Below the pieces are notes generated by a model, which was given only the letters and a program-made list of their open reading frames with translations, made no database searches and had not been told where the DNA came from. The position numbers were made by a program, and so were the translations under genes. DNA of 64,000 bases from Ascaphus truei (taxonomy: Eukaryota > Chordata > Amphibia > Anura > Ascaphidae): NCBI GenBank assembly GCA_036426205.1, contig CM071567.1:287482145-287546144 (forward strand). The letters are read 5' to 3'. Positions within the stretch are counted from its first letter, which is position 1, and the number at the start of each line of letters is the position of its first letter. Shown here piece after piece: positions 31,829 to 42,725 of the stretch.

Positions 31829-33690
31829 ATCAATGTTATATACTACATTTATTACATGAATGAAGCAGGGCGTCTCCGGAGCTGATTTGTGTTCATTTCA
31901 GTTCCAGAGACGTGCTGCTTCCAGAGATACTTACCTCCGTAGTGGTGCCGTTGTCTCTGCAGAGTTTAAATGTCCCGGTCATGTGGGTCAATAATAAACT
32001 GCACGAACAACGTCAGGGCTTCCCATTAGCCCGTGTGGTATGGGACATTTAAACACTGCCATTTTGTTAGGCACACAGTTCTCTTACTGCATTGATACCG
32101 GTACAGCTAAGGAGGTAATCAGCCGGTCCCTGGAGCTGAAATTAACACCATTCATCACTGGAGTCCCCTTGTTTCAATCCTGTAATTAAAAAACAAACAA
32201 AAAAAACAGTCAATGAAACCTGTACTGCTGCTTTAATGTTAATATAACTTGCAGACTGTTTCATCCGAGAATAACTAACTTAAAAAAAATGTGTAGCTAA
32301 GCAGTCATATTTGCAGCCACTATCACAATAGAAGCCTATTTTTAGGAGAAGTGTTTACAATTATTATGAGATATCCCATGGAATGTGGCTTGGCTAAATG
32401 GAATATATTAAATATAAGAAATATGTGTCCAGCCAATGTATTATATAACACAAATCAATAGGATCAAAGCACAAAATATGACTCACAAGAATGATGACCA
32501 CAGTTATTGACGTATGTGTATTGACACAAAGAAAAGTTCCATATGTTTTTGTGCCCGTTGCACTAATTGTAAGACATTTGCTAATCATGTTTATTGCATC
32601 TGACGCAAGTTGTTGGCGAAGAAAGTATTCTCCACTTTTGACCTGGCAGGTTATTAACTCAAGAAAATAGCACTCAAAATGTAATACAATATGTGCTGGA
32701 TAACTCACCCTAACTCACCCTATCATAACTTTGCCTACAGTATTTATACTAACCAAACTGCAAGCAGGTGAAACCAAAGTAAACATTTCAGCTACTGTCT
32801 GTATCTTAATACACTGAAAAATGACTTCATAATATGTTAAAATGAATGGACACTTTCCAAAATTAAACATAGATTATTTTTGGATGAAAAGGTTAAAAAG
32901 TATTTCTTTGGAAATATGCACTTTATTAAAACCTACTGTACAAACAACAAATACAGTATAGAAGTAACATAGTAACAGTGCGGAAGAGATATATAATGTT
33001 TAAAAGTATATTGTGTGAAAGTGTGTAAAAGCAATCATAATGGTTAAAGAAAATCTTACAGTATTTGTGACAAATTAAAAAGAAACACACTGAAGAAAAA
33101 AAAACATCATTAACATATAACAAATATAAAAAATAATGTAACACCTTAATGAATAAAAACTTAAAAAAGCACAAACAAGGGTTAACATAAGTATATACAG
33201 TATAAAAGTAATTAAAAAGTATCATCACAATGGTTACTACGTCCAGACTCCCATCTGGTACTACAGTATATATGATGAATGAAACCTTTAAAGGTAAAAA
33301 CCCAAATAACACAGAACCCAATATCGTGCAGTAATTGTACAGTATTGCATCAGGGTGGCCAGAATGAAGTAATTAGTACTACTCAAAAGATGCTATAGCT
33401 CAGTGAGGGCCAAAAAGAGTATGAGAGCATACAATCTGTTGAGGGTGCAGGACACGCAGATGTCGGCACTACTGTAGCTGAACGAAGCTCCTACCCATGA
33501 TCCCCAGCCCTCCTAACCACATCGCACTCACCGCTGATACTGCCTGTGGTGATGTGATCAACAGCATAATGTGGTGCAGGTAGGAGTACCGGGGATCACA
33601 CATAAGAGGTACGTCCAGTTGCAGCATTGCCAGGGTCTCTTGTCACTATTATTAATTATTGAATTCTGACCATCCAGATGCATTAACATT
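31829..33690. other. 1.9-kb intronic stretch, no gene
   Basis: AT-rich. The 104- and 131-codon ORFs on the - strand (32394-32708, 32926-33321) are hydrophobic chance frames in AT-rich DNA. A possible old repeat lies at about 31850-32240, ending in GTACTGCTGCTTTAA, but its limits are unclear. Confidence 0.45.
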
Positions 33691-33691
33691 A

Positions 33692-33822
33692 AAGGGTTTA
33701 TTCTGTAAGGTGTGATAAGTGCAGATGACGTGCTATCGCATGAAATGCCACATTAAAGTCAATGGGACATTTCATGCGATAGCACATCATCTGTCCTATC
33801 ACACTTTACAAAATTAGCCCCT
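33692..33822. mobile_element. small MITE with long inverted ends
   Basis: The left part (TTCTGTAAGGTGTGATAAG, then GACGTGCTATCGCATGAAATG) is complemented by the right part ending ATCACACTTTACAAAATTAG. The arms are about 55 bp around a centre at about 33757. Non-coding. Confidence 0.65.
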
Positions 33823-33839
33823 AGGGCTCTTTTTTTTTT

Positions 33840-34046
33840 TAGCTCTTTTATCTTCTAAGGTTTCATTTATTAAAATATATACTGCTTTTAAAAGCATTTA
33901 TTAATATGTTCTTGTACAGCGCTGCTAGTTTTACATAGCGCTTTACAGAGACTTTTGCAGGCACAGGGCCCTGCGGAGCTTACAATCTATGTTTTTGGTG
34001 CCAAAGGCATAGGGAGATAAAGTGACTTGCCCAAGGTCACAATGTG
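33840..34046. repeat. SINE/LINE-tail-like repeat, left part (split by ERV)
   Basis: It contains CATAGCGCTTTACAGAG, GCGGAGCTTACAATCTA and GTGACTTGCCCAAGGTCAC. The last of these closely resembles the MIR/L2-type segment of vertebrate SINEs. The repeat resumes at 43142 after the retrovirus, so the virus inserted into it. Confidence 0.55.
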
Positions 34047-34050
34047 CAGG

Positions 34051-34466
34051 TGAATTGGATCAGACAATAACGTCTGCAGAGTATCTGTCCCCGTCCAGAT
34101 TGGTTTCCTACATAGGTAGTGCACTGAGAAAAATCACACTGACACAAAGTTCAGAATGATAATGCTTCTCTTTATTGCTACAGCCCGCGTTTTTTATATA
34201 GGGGCTAAGGGGAGAGATTGTATGCAAAAGGAGCTGTCTGAGGTCTAAAGGTTGTGTGCCAATGCACAGGTCAGTGTCTCATTGATTTTTGTTAGGTCAT
34301 GTCCTTGTATGGTCTTGTTATTATAGTTTCAGTGGACACATCAGCTTTTGGTTTGGGTGCCATCTTCCATACTTGATGGGAGGGGTAGCTGCGGTAGCCA
34401 TTTTGAGTAAGGAACATAGCAAGGTATTACAGATGAAGAAATAGGCATTTTATCCAATCCATCACA
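34051..34466 (-). repeat. ERV 3' LTR
   Basis: 416 bp. On the - strand a TATATAAAAAACG box (about 34200-34188) and an AATAAA signal (34177-34172) lie in promoter and polyadenylation positions. It differs from the 5' LTR at about 11 sites, all substitutions. Confidence 0.9.
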
Positions 34467-34478
34467 GTCCCCCCTTGA
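34467..34478 (-). promoter_or_regulatory. ERV polypurine tract
   Basis: On the - strand CAAGGGGGGAC directly precedes the 3' LTR, the position of the plus-strand primer. Confidence 0.8.
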
Positions 34479-34699
34479 AATGTCTATTTCTGAGTCTGTC
34501 CCTAGATGTATACTAACTCATCTGTCCAGATGTGCCTGGGAACTCTTTTGTGCTGTTAGTTAGACGAGTCATGGCTTGTCCATGACCCCCCTTGCCACAG
34601 ACTTTGCACATAAGGAAGTCAGATGCTGTCCCTATTAGTTTATACTATTGTACTTAACTGGGAGGGACCGTAACGGGGTAAATGGACCATCTTCCGAGG

Positions 34700-35100
34700 A
34701 TGGAGTATTATTGTCTGACTGCAGAAAAAAATGTAGGAGTGCTATTGTCAACAGCTTTGATCATAAGCTTTTTTAAAACATGGGAGAACACAACAGACAA
34801 TAATCACAAGCAAGACAAAAATAATAACTATTGCGATGCCTATTTGGGCGAGAATCTTTTGCCATCCTGTCTTTCCTTGCTAGACCATTTTGTGGTCGGT
34901 ATCCCCAATCTGCTCCCGTGTTCCATTCTACTGCTCCCCAGTAATCACATTCCTGTCCCCAATAACTGTCTGTGATACATATATATGTAGCCCTAGAGTT
35001 TGGAGTGTCTCAGTACATTTTCACTGCCAATGCGTTGAGGGGCAGCTGACAATATTACAATAATCAAAGGAGAAGGTAGCTACATGAGTATTGGATGAAT
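34700..35100 (-). pseudogene. ERV env remnant: transmembrane end only
   Basis: Between the end of pol (35191) and the 3' LTR only about 700 bp remain, far too short for env. Around 34875-34770 a frame encodes a hydrophobic run (IGIAIVIIFVLLVIIVCC) preceded by WQKILAQ and followed by a short Lys-containing tail. This is the layout of the membrane anchor and cytoplasmic tail of a retroviral TM subunit. The surface subunit and fusion region are not seen. Stops flank the remnant. Confidence 0.55.
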
Positions 35101-35190
35101 TATACCAAAACGTGACTACCCCTTCATGTTAGGTGATAGCAACCTTTTGTGCCCCCCCCCCCAAACCCAACAAGCAAAAGATATATAGAA

Positions 35191-36429
35191 TCATTTTCCT
35201 TCTGAGGTGTCCTCGTTGGGAGCTGGAACCTTCTTGCAATGAGAGGCGTGTATCCAGGTGTTCTTGCCAGCTAGTTTGACTGATGTGGCTGTGGTCAACA
35301 GAACTTGGAAAGGACCATCATATCTGGGCTCTAGGGAGTGTTTCCTTACAAATTTCTTCACGAGTACCCAGTCTCCGGGCACGAGTCTGTGAGTCCCGGT
35401 ATCTAGATTTGGATCTGGAATGGAAGAAAACACTCGACCATGTATATTGGTTAGTTCTTGCGCTAGGGCAGTTACATATTTGGTCAAAACATCAGACTGC
35501 ATTTGTAACTGCTGTGGGTAGTAACAACCAAGTTTGGGGGCAGTACCAAACAGTATCTCAAACGGGGATAGAGCATGTTCCCCTCGTGGGGTGTATCGAA
35601 CACTGAACAAAGCAATGGGTAGACTATCTGGCCAGGGCATATTTGTTTCCTGGGCCATTTTAAACATTCTAGTTTTCAGTGTGCCATTCATTCTTTCTAC
35701 CTTTCCGCTACTCTGGGGATGGTATTGGGTGTGGAAATCAAGGGTGGTCCCTAGCGCGGACCAAATTTCTTTAGCTAGCGTAGCAGTGAAAGCGGGGCCT
35801 TGGTCGCTTTCTATTACTTCAGGTACCCCATATCTACAAACCACCTCTGTCAGGAGTTTTTTTGCTGTTGTTTTCGCAGTGAGATTGGTGACAGGATAGG
35901 CTTCTGGCCATCCTGAAAACATATCTACTATTACTAACGCATATTCAAAACGGCCCGACTTTGGCATCTGAATATGGTCAATCTGGATACGCTGGAAAGG
36001 GTATAAGGGCCTTGCAAGGTGTTTCTGCGGTGGTTTTTCCACACGTCCTGGGTTACACTTTGCACAAATTGTACATGATTTGCAGAAATTACTAGTCATT
36101 GGGGTAATTCCAGGCGCCACATAGTATTTGTCGATCAGTGCATTCATAAGAGTCTTCGAGAGATGTGCTGCTCCATGTGCCCATTGTACCACAGCAGGAT
36201 ACAGTGCCCGTGGCAGACAAAGATTCTTCTTGTACTCGTAAATTCCTTCTTGGGGCGATGCACCTCTTTTGTTCCAGATTTCCTTTTCTTCCTTTTTTGC
36301 AGGTTCTTGCAACTTCTTCAGATATTCTCGATTCACTGGGAGGTTCTGCATTAACGGAACCATCCTTGTCGTGTCCACTCGATCTTCTACTTCTTGTGTC
36401 CTGCTGGCAGCTTGTTTTTGCCACGACAT
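35191..36429 (-). CDS. pol: ERV pol: integrase
   Basis: A 412-codon open frame on the - strand. The zinc-binding HHCC domain is visible as [19 protein letters not shown] followed by [10 protein letters not shown]. The catalytic DDE core has the Asp in QIDHIQ, the Asp in ESDQGPAF and the Glu in GKVERMNG. The C-terminal SH3-like part has [15 protein letters not shown] and WIHASHCK, close to gamma/epsilon-type integrases. Integrase joins viral DNA to host DNA. The frame starts inside pol; residues before the first HHCC His belong to the RNase H-integrase linker. The upstream RNase H end is in another frame, so the polyprotein is broken although this domain is intact. Confidence 0.88.
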   Translation of the reverse strand: MSWQKQAASRTQEVEDRVDTTRMVPLMQNLPVNREYLKKLQEPAKKEEKEIWNKRGASPQEGIYEYKKNLCLPRALYPAVVQWAHGAAHLSKTLMNALIDKYYVAPGITPMTSNFCKSCTICAKCNPGRVEKPPQKHLARPLYPFQRIQIDHIQMPKSGRFEYALVIVDMFSGWPEAYPVTNLTAKTTAKKLLTEVVCRYGVPEVIESDQGPAFTATLAKEIWSALGTTLDFHTQYHPQSSGKVERMNGTLKTRMFKMAQETNMPWPDSLPIALFSVRYTPRGEHALSPFEILFGTAPKLGCYYPQQLQMQSDVLTKYVTALAQELTNIHGRVFSSIPDPNLDTGTHRLVPGDWVLVKKFVRKHSLEPRYDGPFQVLLTTATSVKLAGKNTWIHASHCKKVPAPNEDTSEGK

Positions 36430-36439
36430 CCGCCAGATG

Positions 36440-37006
36440 GTTTCCTCTGGCTTCTTCTGTGTTCAGTTTCCCATGGGCTTTTACCTTTAGGATGGCCACA
36501 TGGCTTGGAAGGACTAGGGCGTCCATCAGATCTTGTATGACTGAGCTGTGTTTCACTGGTGTTCCTGCTGCTGTCAGAAATCCCCTGGTTTGTCAAATGA
36601 CGCCAAAATCATGTGCTACACCAAAGGCATATCTAGAGTCAGTGTAGATATTCGCCGTTTGTCCTTCTGCCAGTTTACACGCTGCAGTGAGAGCTTGTAG
36701 TTCGGCTTCTTGTGCAGATGCTGTTGACGGTAGTGTGCTTGCCAGTAGGACCACAGAGTTTGTGGTGACAGCATAACCCATATGGTAGGTGCCTTGTTGA
36801 TCAGCATATCGAGAACCATCCACAAACAGGATTAGATCTGGGTTCTGTATCGGCGTTTCACTCACCATGGGCAGATGAGCTGTTTCTAGCTTCATGAGTT
36901 CGAAGCAATCATGGGGTAGGTCGGCTCCAGCTGTGCTTTGTTCTTGTTCGTGTCCCTGCACATCTCCCCCCTCGGAAAGTGGAAGAAGAGTGGAGGGGTT
37001 AAGCAC
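36440..37006 (-). pseudogene. pol: ERV pol: RNase H domain, frameshifted
   Basis: The ORF at 37006-36593 has LFVDGSRYAD (first catalytic Asp), AQEAELQAL (catalytic Glu) and IYTDSRYAF (second Asp), the standard RNase H1-type motifs. The frame then ends in stop and resumes in another frame (36556 on) with [20 protein letters not shown], the last helix and Asp. One frameshift near 36590 therefore splits the domain. It would remove RNA from the RNA-DNA hybrid in an intact virus. Confidence 0.8.
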
Positions 37007-37009
37007 TTT

Positions 37010-37619
37010 TCACCGGAGAAGGGTGACATTGTCTGGAATGAGAAGCGAGCATTGTAACCTGAGGTGTCTGGCAGCGGACAGATGTCTTGGCTGTGTCTGA
37101 TTGAGAATAGCAGCAATGTCATGTGGTGCCAGGAGAATGAGGTCATGCCCTAGAACGATGTCCGAAGTTTTATCCAGCAGTGCTTGAGCAGCAAAGACAG
37201 CACGAAGACAGGACGGTCCACCACGAGCCACAGCATCGAGACGGCTGGAGTAAGAACCAATAGGTTGACATCGGCCAGCATGTGGCTGTGTTAACATTCC
37301 AGTTGCATGTCCATTTCGTTCTGATACGAAAAGTTTGAAGGGTAAATCATAGTCTGGGAGGCCCAAGGCAGGGGCCGAAGGTATTACCTGTTTGAGAATA
37401 GTGAAATTCTTGGAAGCCTCTGGGGTCATCTGGAAGGGATTTGTTGTTAAGACATCGTACAATGGTTGCATCATTTACTGCTCGAAGATCTTGAACCATT
37501 CTATACTTATCAGGTTCACCCTTCGCGGTGCGTTTCTTCACAGGGAAAAGAGGAGTATTGCAGGGTGAGGTGCAAGGTATTAATGCGCCATTTGCAAGAA
37601 GAGCCTTAACATGTTTCAT
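37010..37619 (-). pseudogene. pol: ERV pol: reverse transcriptase with catalytic core deleted
   Basis: The first part (37619-about 37480) has CTSPCNTPLFPVKK and KYRMVQDLRAVND, the start of a retroviral RT. It passes directly into QPLYDVLTTNPFQM, LPDYDLPFKLFVSERNGHAT (37474-37010), the thumb/connection region. The intervening palm, including the YxDD motif and an estimated 150-200 residues, is absent. This is a deletion, not just decay, and abolishes polymerase activity. The protease that should precede RT is not seen either. Confidence 0.8.
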
Positions 37620-37727
37620 GATAGCATCAGCTTGTGCTATCTTTTGTGGGTATTATAACCTGGGCTAGAGGACCTTCTCCTTCCCGGGCGGCTACGGCTA
37701 GAAGGGGGGTTGACACAGGCCGGATTC

Positions 37728-38063
37728 CTAGCGGGGCTGGTCCCCACCATGATTGGTGGGCTGAAAGGGCATTTGACGGGGTGGTAGCTGATCATCAGGG
37801 TAGCGGTTATCCCTGCCCTGATTCCACTGGGAATTACTGTTTCCGGGGTTATATTGATTCCTGCGGGGGCGTCTAGGTGCCGTGCAATTCCTTTTAAAAT
37901 GGACGGGCTGGCCGCAATTAAAACAAGTGGGAGGTGGTCGTGGCTCATACTGCACATGATTGTAACCTTGGCCATAAGTGGGGGCAGAGACATTCTCTGC
38001 CAACATAATAGGGGTGGTTTTCTTCAGGGCCTGGCTTGATTCAAGACCCTTCGCTACCAACAA
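37728..38063 (-). pseudogene. gag: ERV gag: nucleocapsid with one zinc knuckle
   Basis: An Arg/Asn/Gln/Pro-rich stretch with the CX2CX4HX4C knuckle CFNCGQPVHFKRNC, followed by basic residues (PRRPRRNQY). A single knuckle fits class I viruses. It binds genomic RNA during packaging. It lies upstream of pol, with capsid sequence (38097-38483) in an adjacent frame. A stop or shift separates the two. Confidence 0.8.
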
Positions 38064-38096
38064 AAGGGTATCTAGAGGGAGTACCCGGAATTCTGG

Positions 38097-38483
38097 TCAT
38101 GCCATAATTAAAACTTTCCGAATGGGTGCCTCGAGTCCGGCTACAAATGCAGCAGATAACATCTGACTATGGGCTTTGTTGTAGGTGGTAAAACCTAAAT
38201 CGGAAAAAACCTGGTACAATCTGATATGGAATTTCTCCACTGATTCCCCTTTTTCCTGAGTCACATCCTGTATATTGATGGCTTGGTCAGCCAGCTTTTC
38301 CCTGGCCCAATCACGTAATTGGTCACAAAAGTCCATCCCGGAGGCATATGTATCATCACCTGTCACCATAGCGTCCGTCAGGCTTTTTTCCATTATGGGC
38401 CAGTATTGGTTCCCCCGCCTTAATCTCGCTAATAAACTAACCAAATCCGTCGAGCTGCTGAGTCGTTTTTGAATCTGGGCCAC
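38097..38483 (-). pseudogene. gag: ERV gag: capsid C-terminal part
   Basis: A 128-codon frame with LRDWAREKLADQAIN, TQEKGESVEKFHIRLYQVF and AAFVAGLEAPIRK. The EKGESVEKFHIRLYQVFSDLG part resembles the major homology region and adjacent helices of retroviral capsids. The start is not the gag start; gag continues upstream (higher coordinates) with breaks, and a 1.9-kb repeat separates it from its N-terminal part. Confidence 0.65.
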
Positions 38484-38860
38484 TCTACGATAAAAGGGAG
38501 CTAGGTTGTTTCTCTGGGTCTGGTAGGGTGGTTAAGGGGGAGGAGGCTTGGGGGGGGGGGGGTGAAGGTGACATACATTATTGGGGCGCCATCTACTTGC
38601 TTGGGCGTCTGCCATATAACCTGGGCCGCGGTTGGGTACTGGGGCTGGGGGGGGTCTGGGGTTGGTGTTCCAGGTCATGTTTGCCTCCTGTGCAGCGGCC
38701 TGTGACTCAACATCTGAGTCAAAACTATCGGGCGCACTGTAGTGGACACTGCTGCTGGGTCTGTGTGCATGTTTGTGTCAGGGTAGACTTGAATCCCTAC
38801 CGCTGGGGCAGTGGTTTTTTGGGGTGAAAGGACTGGCATCAGGGGCATTAGGGGCGCAGT

Positions 38861-40776
38861 TGTAGTGTGAAGATAGTCAGCGCAAACCTCATGGGCCTCC
38901 CGATGTCGATGGAACCGAATGAAATAAAAAAGAATTAAAATCTCAGTGTATTAGTCACATGTGGGGGATGGGGGAAGAGGGGGGGGGGGGGTGGGTGGGG
39001 AAAGGGGGAGGGGGTAAGGGCAGGGTGTGGAAGCAAGGAGGAGGAAATGCTGGAGGGGTTGATAATTGGTTTTCCACTTTAACTAATCAAAGAATACATA
39101 AAATTATGGATTCAGTGACTCACACGGCTTGGTGGTGTCTCTCCCTCAACGCTGACTGGTAGGATTGATTACAGACTCATATGCTGGAGTCTCAATATAC
39201 ATAAAACTCACACGGCGCTGATGTGAGTCCTTGTCCTCGAGGGTGATGTCCTGTATGGATGGTGTCTGGGTTGTCTCAGCAGAATTATCCCCGATGGGTG
39301 TAGTGTGGAGTGTCTCCTCTCCCCGTTTCCCAGATGACCAAAAGGAGGTATGCCAACAAGGGTTAAAACAATAAAAAGGTCTTTAATGGGTATACAGTGG
39401 AGACATAGCATATGAAATGCAAACATGTGGTGAACCATAACACAATGAAATACAATAAAATAAGACACAATGAAATGAAATAAATCAAACACAAGGACTA
39501 CACTCACACTTGATGTCAGATAAATGGCCCAGCCTCAGCCGCTCGGTACACTCGTACGGTCTTCTCCTCCGTTCTTGTTCCCACGGGCGGTCCGGCAGCG
39601 GAACCGGAAGAGGGGATCTGCACCGGATGTCCTGTAGTTGCTGGGTCCTCTCTCAATGAGCTCCGGCAGGGAACAAATGTTTCCAATAAGCTTCGTCGGG
39701 TTGAGGAACCCGACGAAGCTTATTGCGAAACATGTGTTGTTCCCTGCCGGAGCTCATTGAGAGAGGGACCCAGCACACTACAGGACATCCGGTGCAGATC
39801 CCCTCTTCCGGTTCGCTTGCCGGACGCGCCAGTGGGAACAGAACGGAGGAGGAGACCGTACAGGAGTGTACCGAGCGGCTGAGGCTGGGCCATTTTATCT
39901 GACATCAAGTGTGAGTGTAGTCCTTGTGTTGATTTATTTCATTTCATTGTGTCTTATTATTGTATTTCATGTGGTATGGTTCACCACATGTTTGCATTTC
40001 AATGCTTATGTCTCCACTGTATACCCATTAAAGACCTTTTTTATGTTGTTTACCCTTGTTGGCATACACTCCTTTTGGTCATCTGGGAAACGGGGAGAGG
40101 AGACACTCACACACTACCACCCATCGGGGGATAATTCTGCTGAGACAACCCAGACACCATCCATACAGGAACACCCTCTGAGGACAAGGACTCACATCAG
40201 GCCGTGTGAGTTTTATGTATATTGAGACTCCAGCATATGAGTCTGTAATCAATCCACTACAGTCAGCGTTGGGAAGAGACACACACACCAGCCCGTGTGA
40301 GTCACTGATCCATAATTTTATGTATTCTTTGATTAGTTAAAGTGGAAAACCAATTATCAACCCTCCAGCATTATCCTCCTCCTTGCTTCCACACCCTGAC
40401 CCTACCCATCCCCCTTTCCCCACCCACCCCCACCCCCCCCCCCTCTTCCCCCATCCCCCACATGTGTATCTAATACACTGAGATTTTAATTCTTTTTTAT
40501 TTCATTCGGTTCCATCGACATCGGGAGGCCCATGAGGTTTGCGCTGACTATCTTCACACTACAACTGCCACGCTAAGAAGGAGACGGGATTCCCTTCTCC
40601 GAAGTCAAGCAGCAACCAGGAAATCATCAAAAAAGGGCCAGTATATATTTTTATATACTCTTTTACACTTCGTACACAATCACATATCTATATTCCAATT
40701 TATTTGAATAGCTTAGGCGTTGCAGCACTTTCTCCGCCACAAATCCTAGGGAGCGCCCCAGTTCAAACAACCTCCA
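38861..40776. mobile_element. 1.9-kb inverted-repeat element inserted in ERV gag
   Basis: The 17-base GGCATTAGGGGCGCAGT is present on both sides (38844-38860 and 40777-40793), a target duplication. The arms of about 845 bp (38861-39702 and 39707-40566) are near-complements with small differences. They meet in a hairpin with arms CTTCGTCGGGTT around GAGG (39691-39718). About 210 bp at the right end (40567-40776) has no partner, so the element is a full unit plus an inverted copy of its 5' part. GCGAAACATGTG beside the centre resembles the GAAAC side of hammerhead motifs in other repeats here. G/C runs (38976-38990 and 40420-40442) are mirrored. The ORFs inside are shadows. Confidence 0.82.
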
Positions 40777-41285
40777 GGCATTAGGGGCGCAGTCAGGGTG
40801 TAATAGGAACTGTCCGCCTGCAGCACAGGATATAGTTGTGCTACATGGGCAGTAAAGGTTGGTTTGTCATTCGTGGGCGGGGTAGTGGGTTGTATAGGTG
40901 GGGGTGCTGTTGGAGCTGGGAGCGAAGGTAACAAATGAGTGGGTACAGGTGAATCAGTCACACCGGGGCACTGCTCACCACAATTATAACAATCTTCCCT
41001 GCATTGGGGGTTTCAGGTGCCACACCTTAAACATGTCCAGGGGGGTGGGTCAGCATCAGCATAGGGTGGGGGTTGGTCATTTTCAGGGGGGTTTCTTGTA
41101 CAGTCACCGCAAGGGTGATAAAGAAATACAACCTTCCCTCCCTTTTCTATCTCCTGCTCGGTCCATTTTTCTCTGTGGACAGCCTTGGTGACATTAAACC
41201 AGGCTTCCGCTGTCTTCAGCAGGTTGTTATCACTCAAAATTCCTCACTTTTCTTTCAATATTTTTCGCCAGTCTTCTGGCTGTAA
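40777..41285 (-). pseudogene. gag: ERV gag: N-terminal (matrix/proline-rich) remnant
   Basis: On the - strand the frame 41237-41013 contains LLKTAEAWFNVTKAVHREKW and PPPYADADPPP. The frame around 40961-40794 is Pro/Thr-rich (LPAPTAPPPIQPTTPPTNDK). A matrix-like helical region followed by a Pro-rich linker with PPPY (a possible late-budding motif) fits gag. A frameshift separates the two parts, and the insertion at 40776 interrupts the second. Confidence 0.55.
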
Positions 41286-42705
41286 CCTGCCTTTTGCTGC
41301 AGTTATTCCACATACTTTAAACAGTCTACTTGCTTTCTTTTTCACTTGTTATTATATTAACTTCTGTCCTGGCAATGTTGAAAATAAATGCAACGGGACC
41401 CTTCTGTCCCTCAACAGAATTCTTTTGACCCATATTAACGTAAGGTATATTTCCCTGTGGGATTCATAAACACACGAGACGGCGCTCACTGAGCTTCTCA
41501 CTCCCACAGAAAAAGACCCGTCTTTCATTTAAACATCTACCCAATTTCCGTATCTTTTGCACATTCCTTTGGAAGTAAAAGGGGGGATTTTGGCACGGTC
41601 TGTGCTGCTATTGTTCTGATTCTTTTTCTAGTTGCCATTAGAACAGAAGGAAAAAGAATATTTTCTGGTTTAAAAGACCCATTCGTATGGCCAGTACGAA
41701 CAAACCTTTTAAAAAAAATTACCAGTTACAGGGCTACTTCCATTCTTTTCCATTCTCTTCTCTCTCTTAAGGCTGCACTGCAATTACTGGCAACATGTCC
41801 TGCCTTTTTTTCCACTTATAACAGTTTCTGTCCCTTTCAAACAATATTCACAGTCTCTAATTGTATCCCAATTTCTGCATATAAACCTTTCATAAAAAAA
41901 TAACCCTCAATACCTACTTCCTCAACACATCATATGCCTTGATTATCTATTGGCAAATTCACTTGCTATTTCTTTCCTATTCACTTTCTTTTTTACTGCA
42001 AAGCGTACGTTAACGCGGAAAAAACAGGAGTTCGGGCAGTTTAACGTCTAGGGGTTGTTGCCCAAGTACCTGTGGGCTATATACTCTCAACAATCCCCAC
42101 CCGTCCTCATGAAATCTCAACATTAATACACAAACACATTTTGGACATGACATACCACTTGATTACGAGAGAGAGGAAAAGGTTGTTCAGGAATCAGTCG
42201 GCAGGATTCCGCGCTGCTACCAACCGTAACGCACACCTCAACACCCCTCCCTCCGCAACGCGCACACTGCGCAGTCACTACCGGGATCACCGTGTTCCTC
42301 TCTGAACCGACTTTTCCTTACTTCCCCATTCCCCTCCTTTCACCAAGTTTACAACGTACAATAATAAGACCCCTAGTCGGCCGGCAAAAATCCCACTCCA
42401 CTTCGGGCTCCCACTTGCGGCACCGACTAACACGTATAAACATATAAACATATACCGGGTGACAGATAGTCTAGGTAACAGGTTCGAGTTTAAAACAGGC
42501 TCCGGGCAAGATATTTACCTGTCTTTAGGTGACCTTCGGAGAGCCGTAGGAGACACAGAAATATACCAACAGCGGAGACAGTGCGTATCGGTAGATAATA
42601 AATGTTATCTTACCGTACTCCAGAGGTGATCAGTCTCATGCCGCGTCCGCATTTGGTCCACCTCGGTCCCTCTGTTCACGGCTGTCTGTTGGTTCACAAC
42701 CCAGA
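41286..42705 (-). other. ERV 5' leader region
   Basis: 1.4 kb between the primer-binding site and recognisable gag. T-rich on the + strand, no coherent ORF. The gag start could not be fixed. Confidence 0.5.
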
Positions 42706-42723
42706 GCCCCACGTTGGGCGCCA
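42706..42723 (-). promoter_or_regulatory. ERV primer-binding site, tRNA-Lys(1,2) type
   Basis: On the - strand TGGCGCCCAACGTGGGGC lies two bases after the 5' LTR. This is the known complement of the 3' end of tRNA-Lys(1,2), the primer used by foamy viruses, visna and Mason-Pfizer monkey virus. Confidence 0.88.
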
Positions 42724-42725
42724 GA

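Noticed and set aside
32926..33321. 131-codon hydrophobic ORF on the minus strand
   Set aside because: Composed of Phe/Tyr/Leu/Ile codons expected from AT-rich DNA. No domain, no signs of conservation.
34033..34050. MIR-like segment as a tRNA gene or regulatory element
   Set aside because: The sequence continues on the other side of the ERV as an ordinary dispersed repeat and lacks a tRNA fold.
35283..36647. Plus-strand ORFs of 107-160 codons
   Set aside because: Shadows of the ERV integrase and RNase H on the minus strand.
39691..39718. Hairpin as a transcription terminator
   Set aside because: It is the turn of an 845-bp inverted repeat in a eukaryotic mobile element, not a bacterial-type terminator.
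38528..40288. ORFs within the inverted-repeat element
   Set aside because: Equivalent frames appear in both arms and run through G/C tracts. No domain was recognised.
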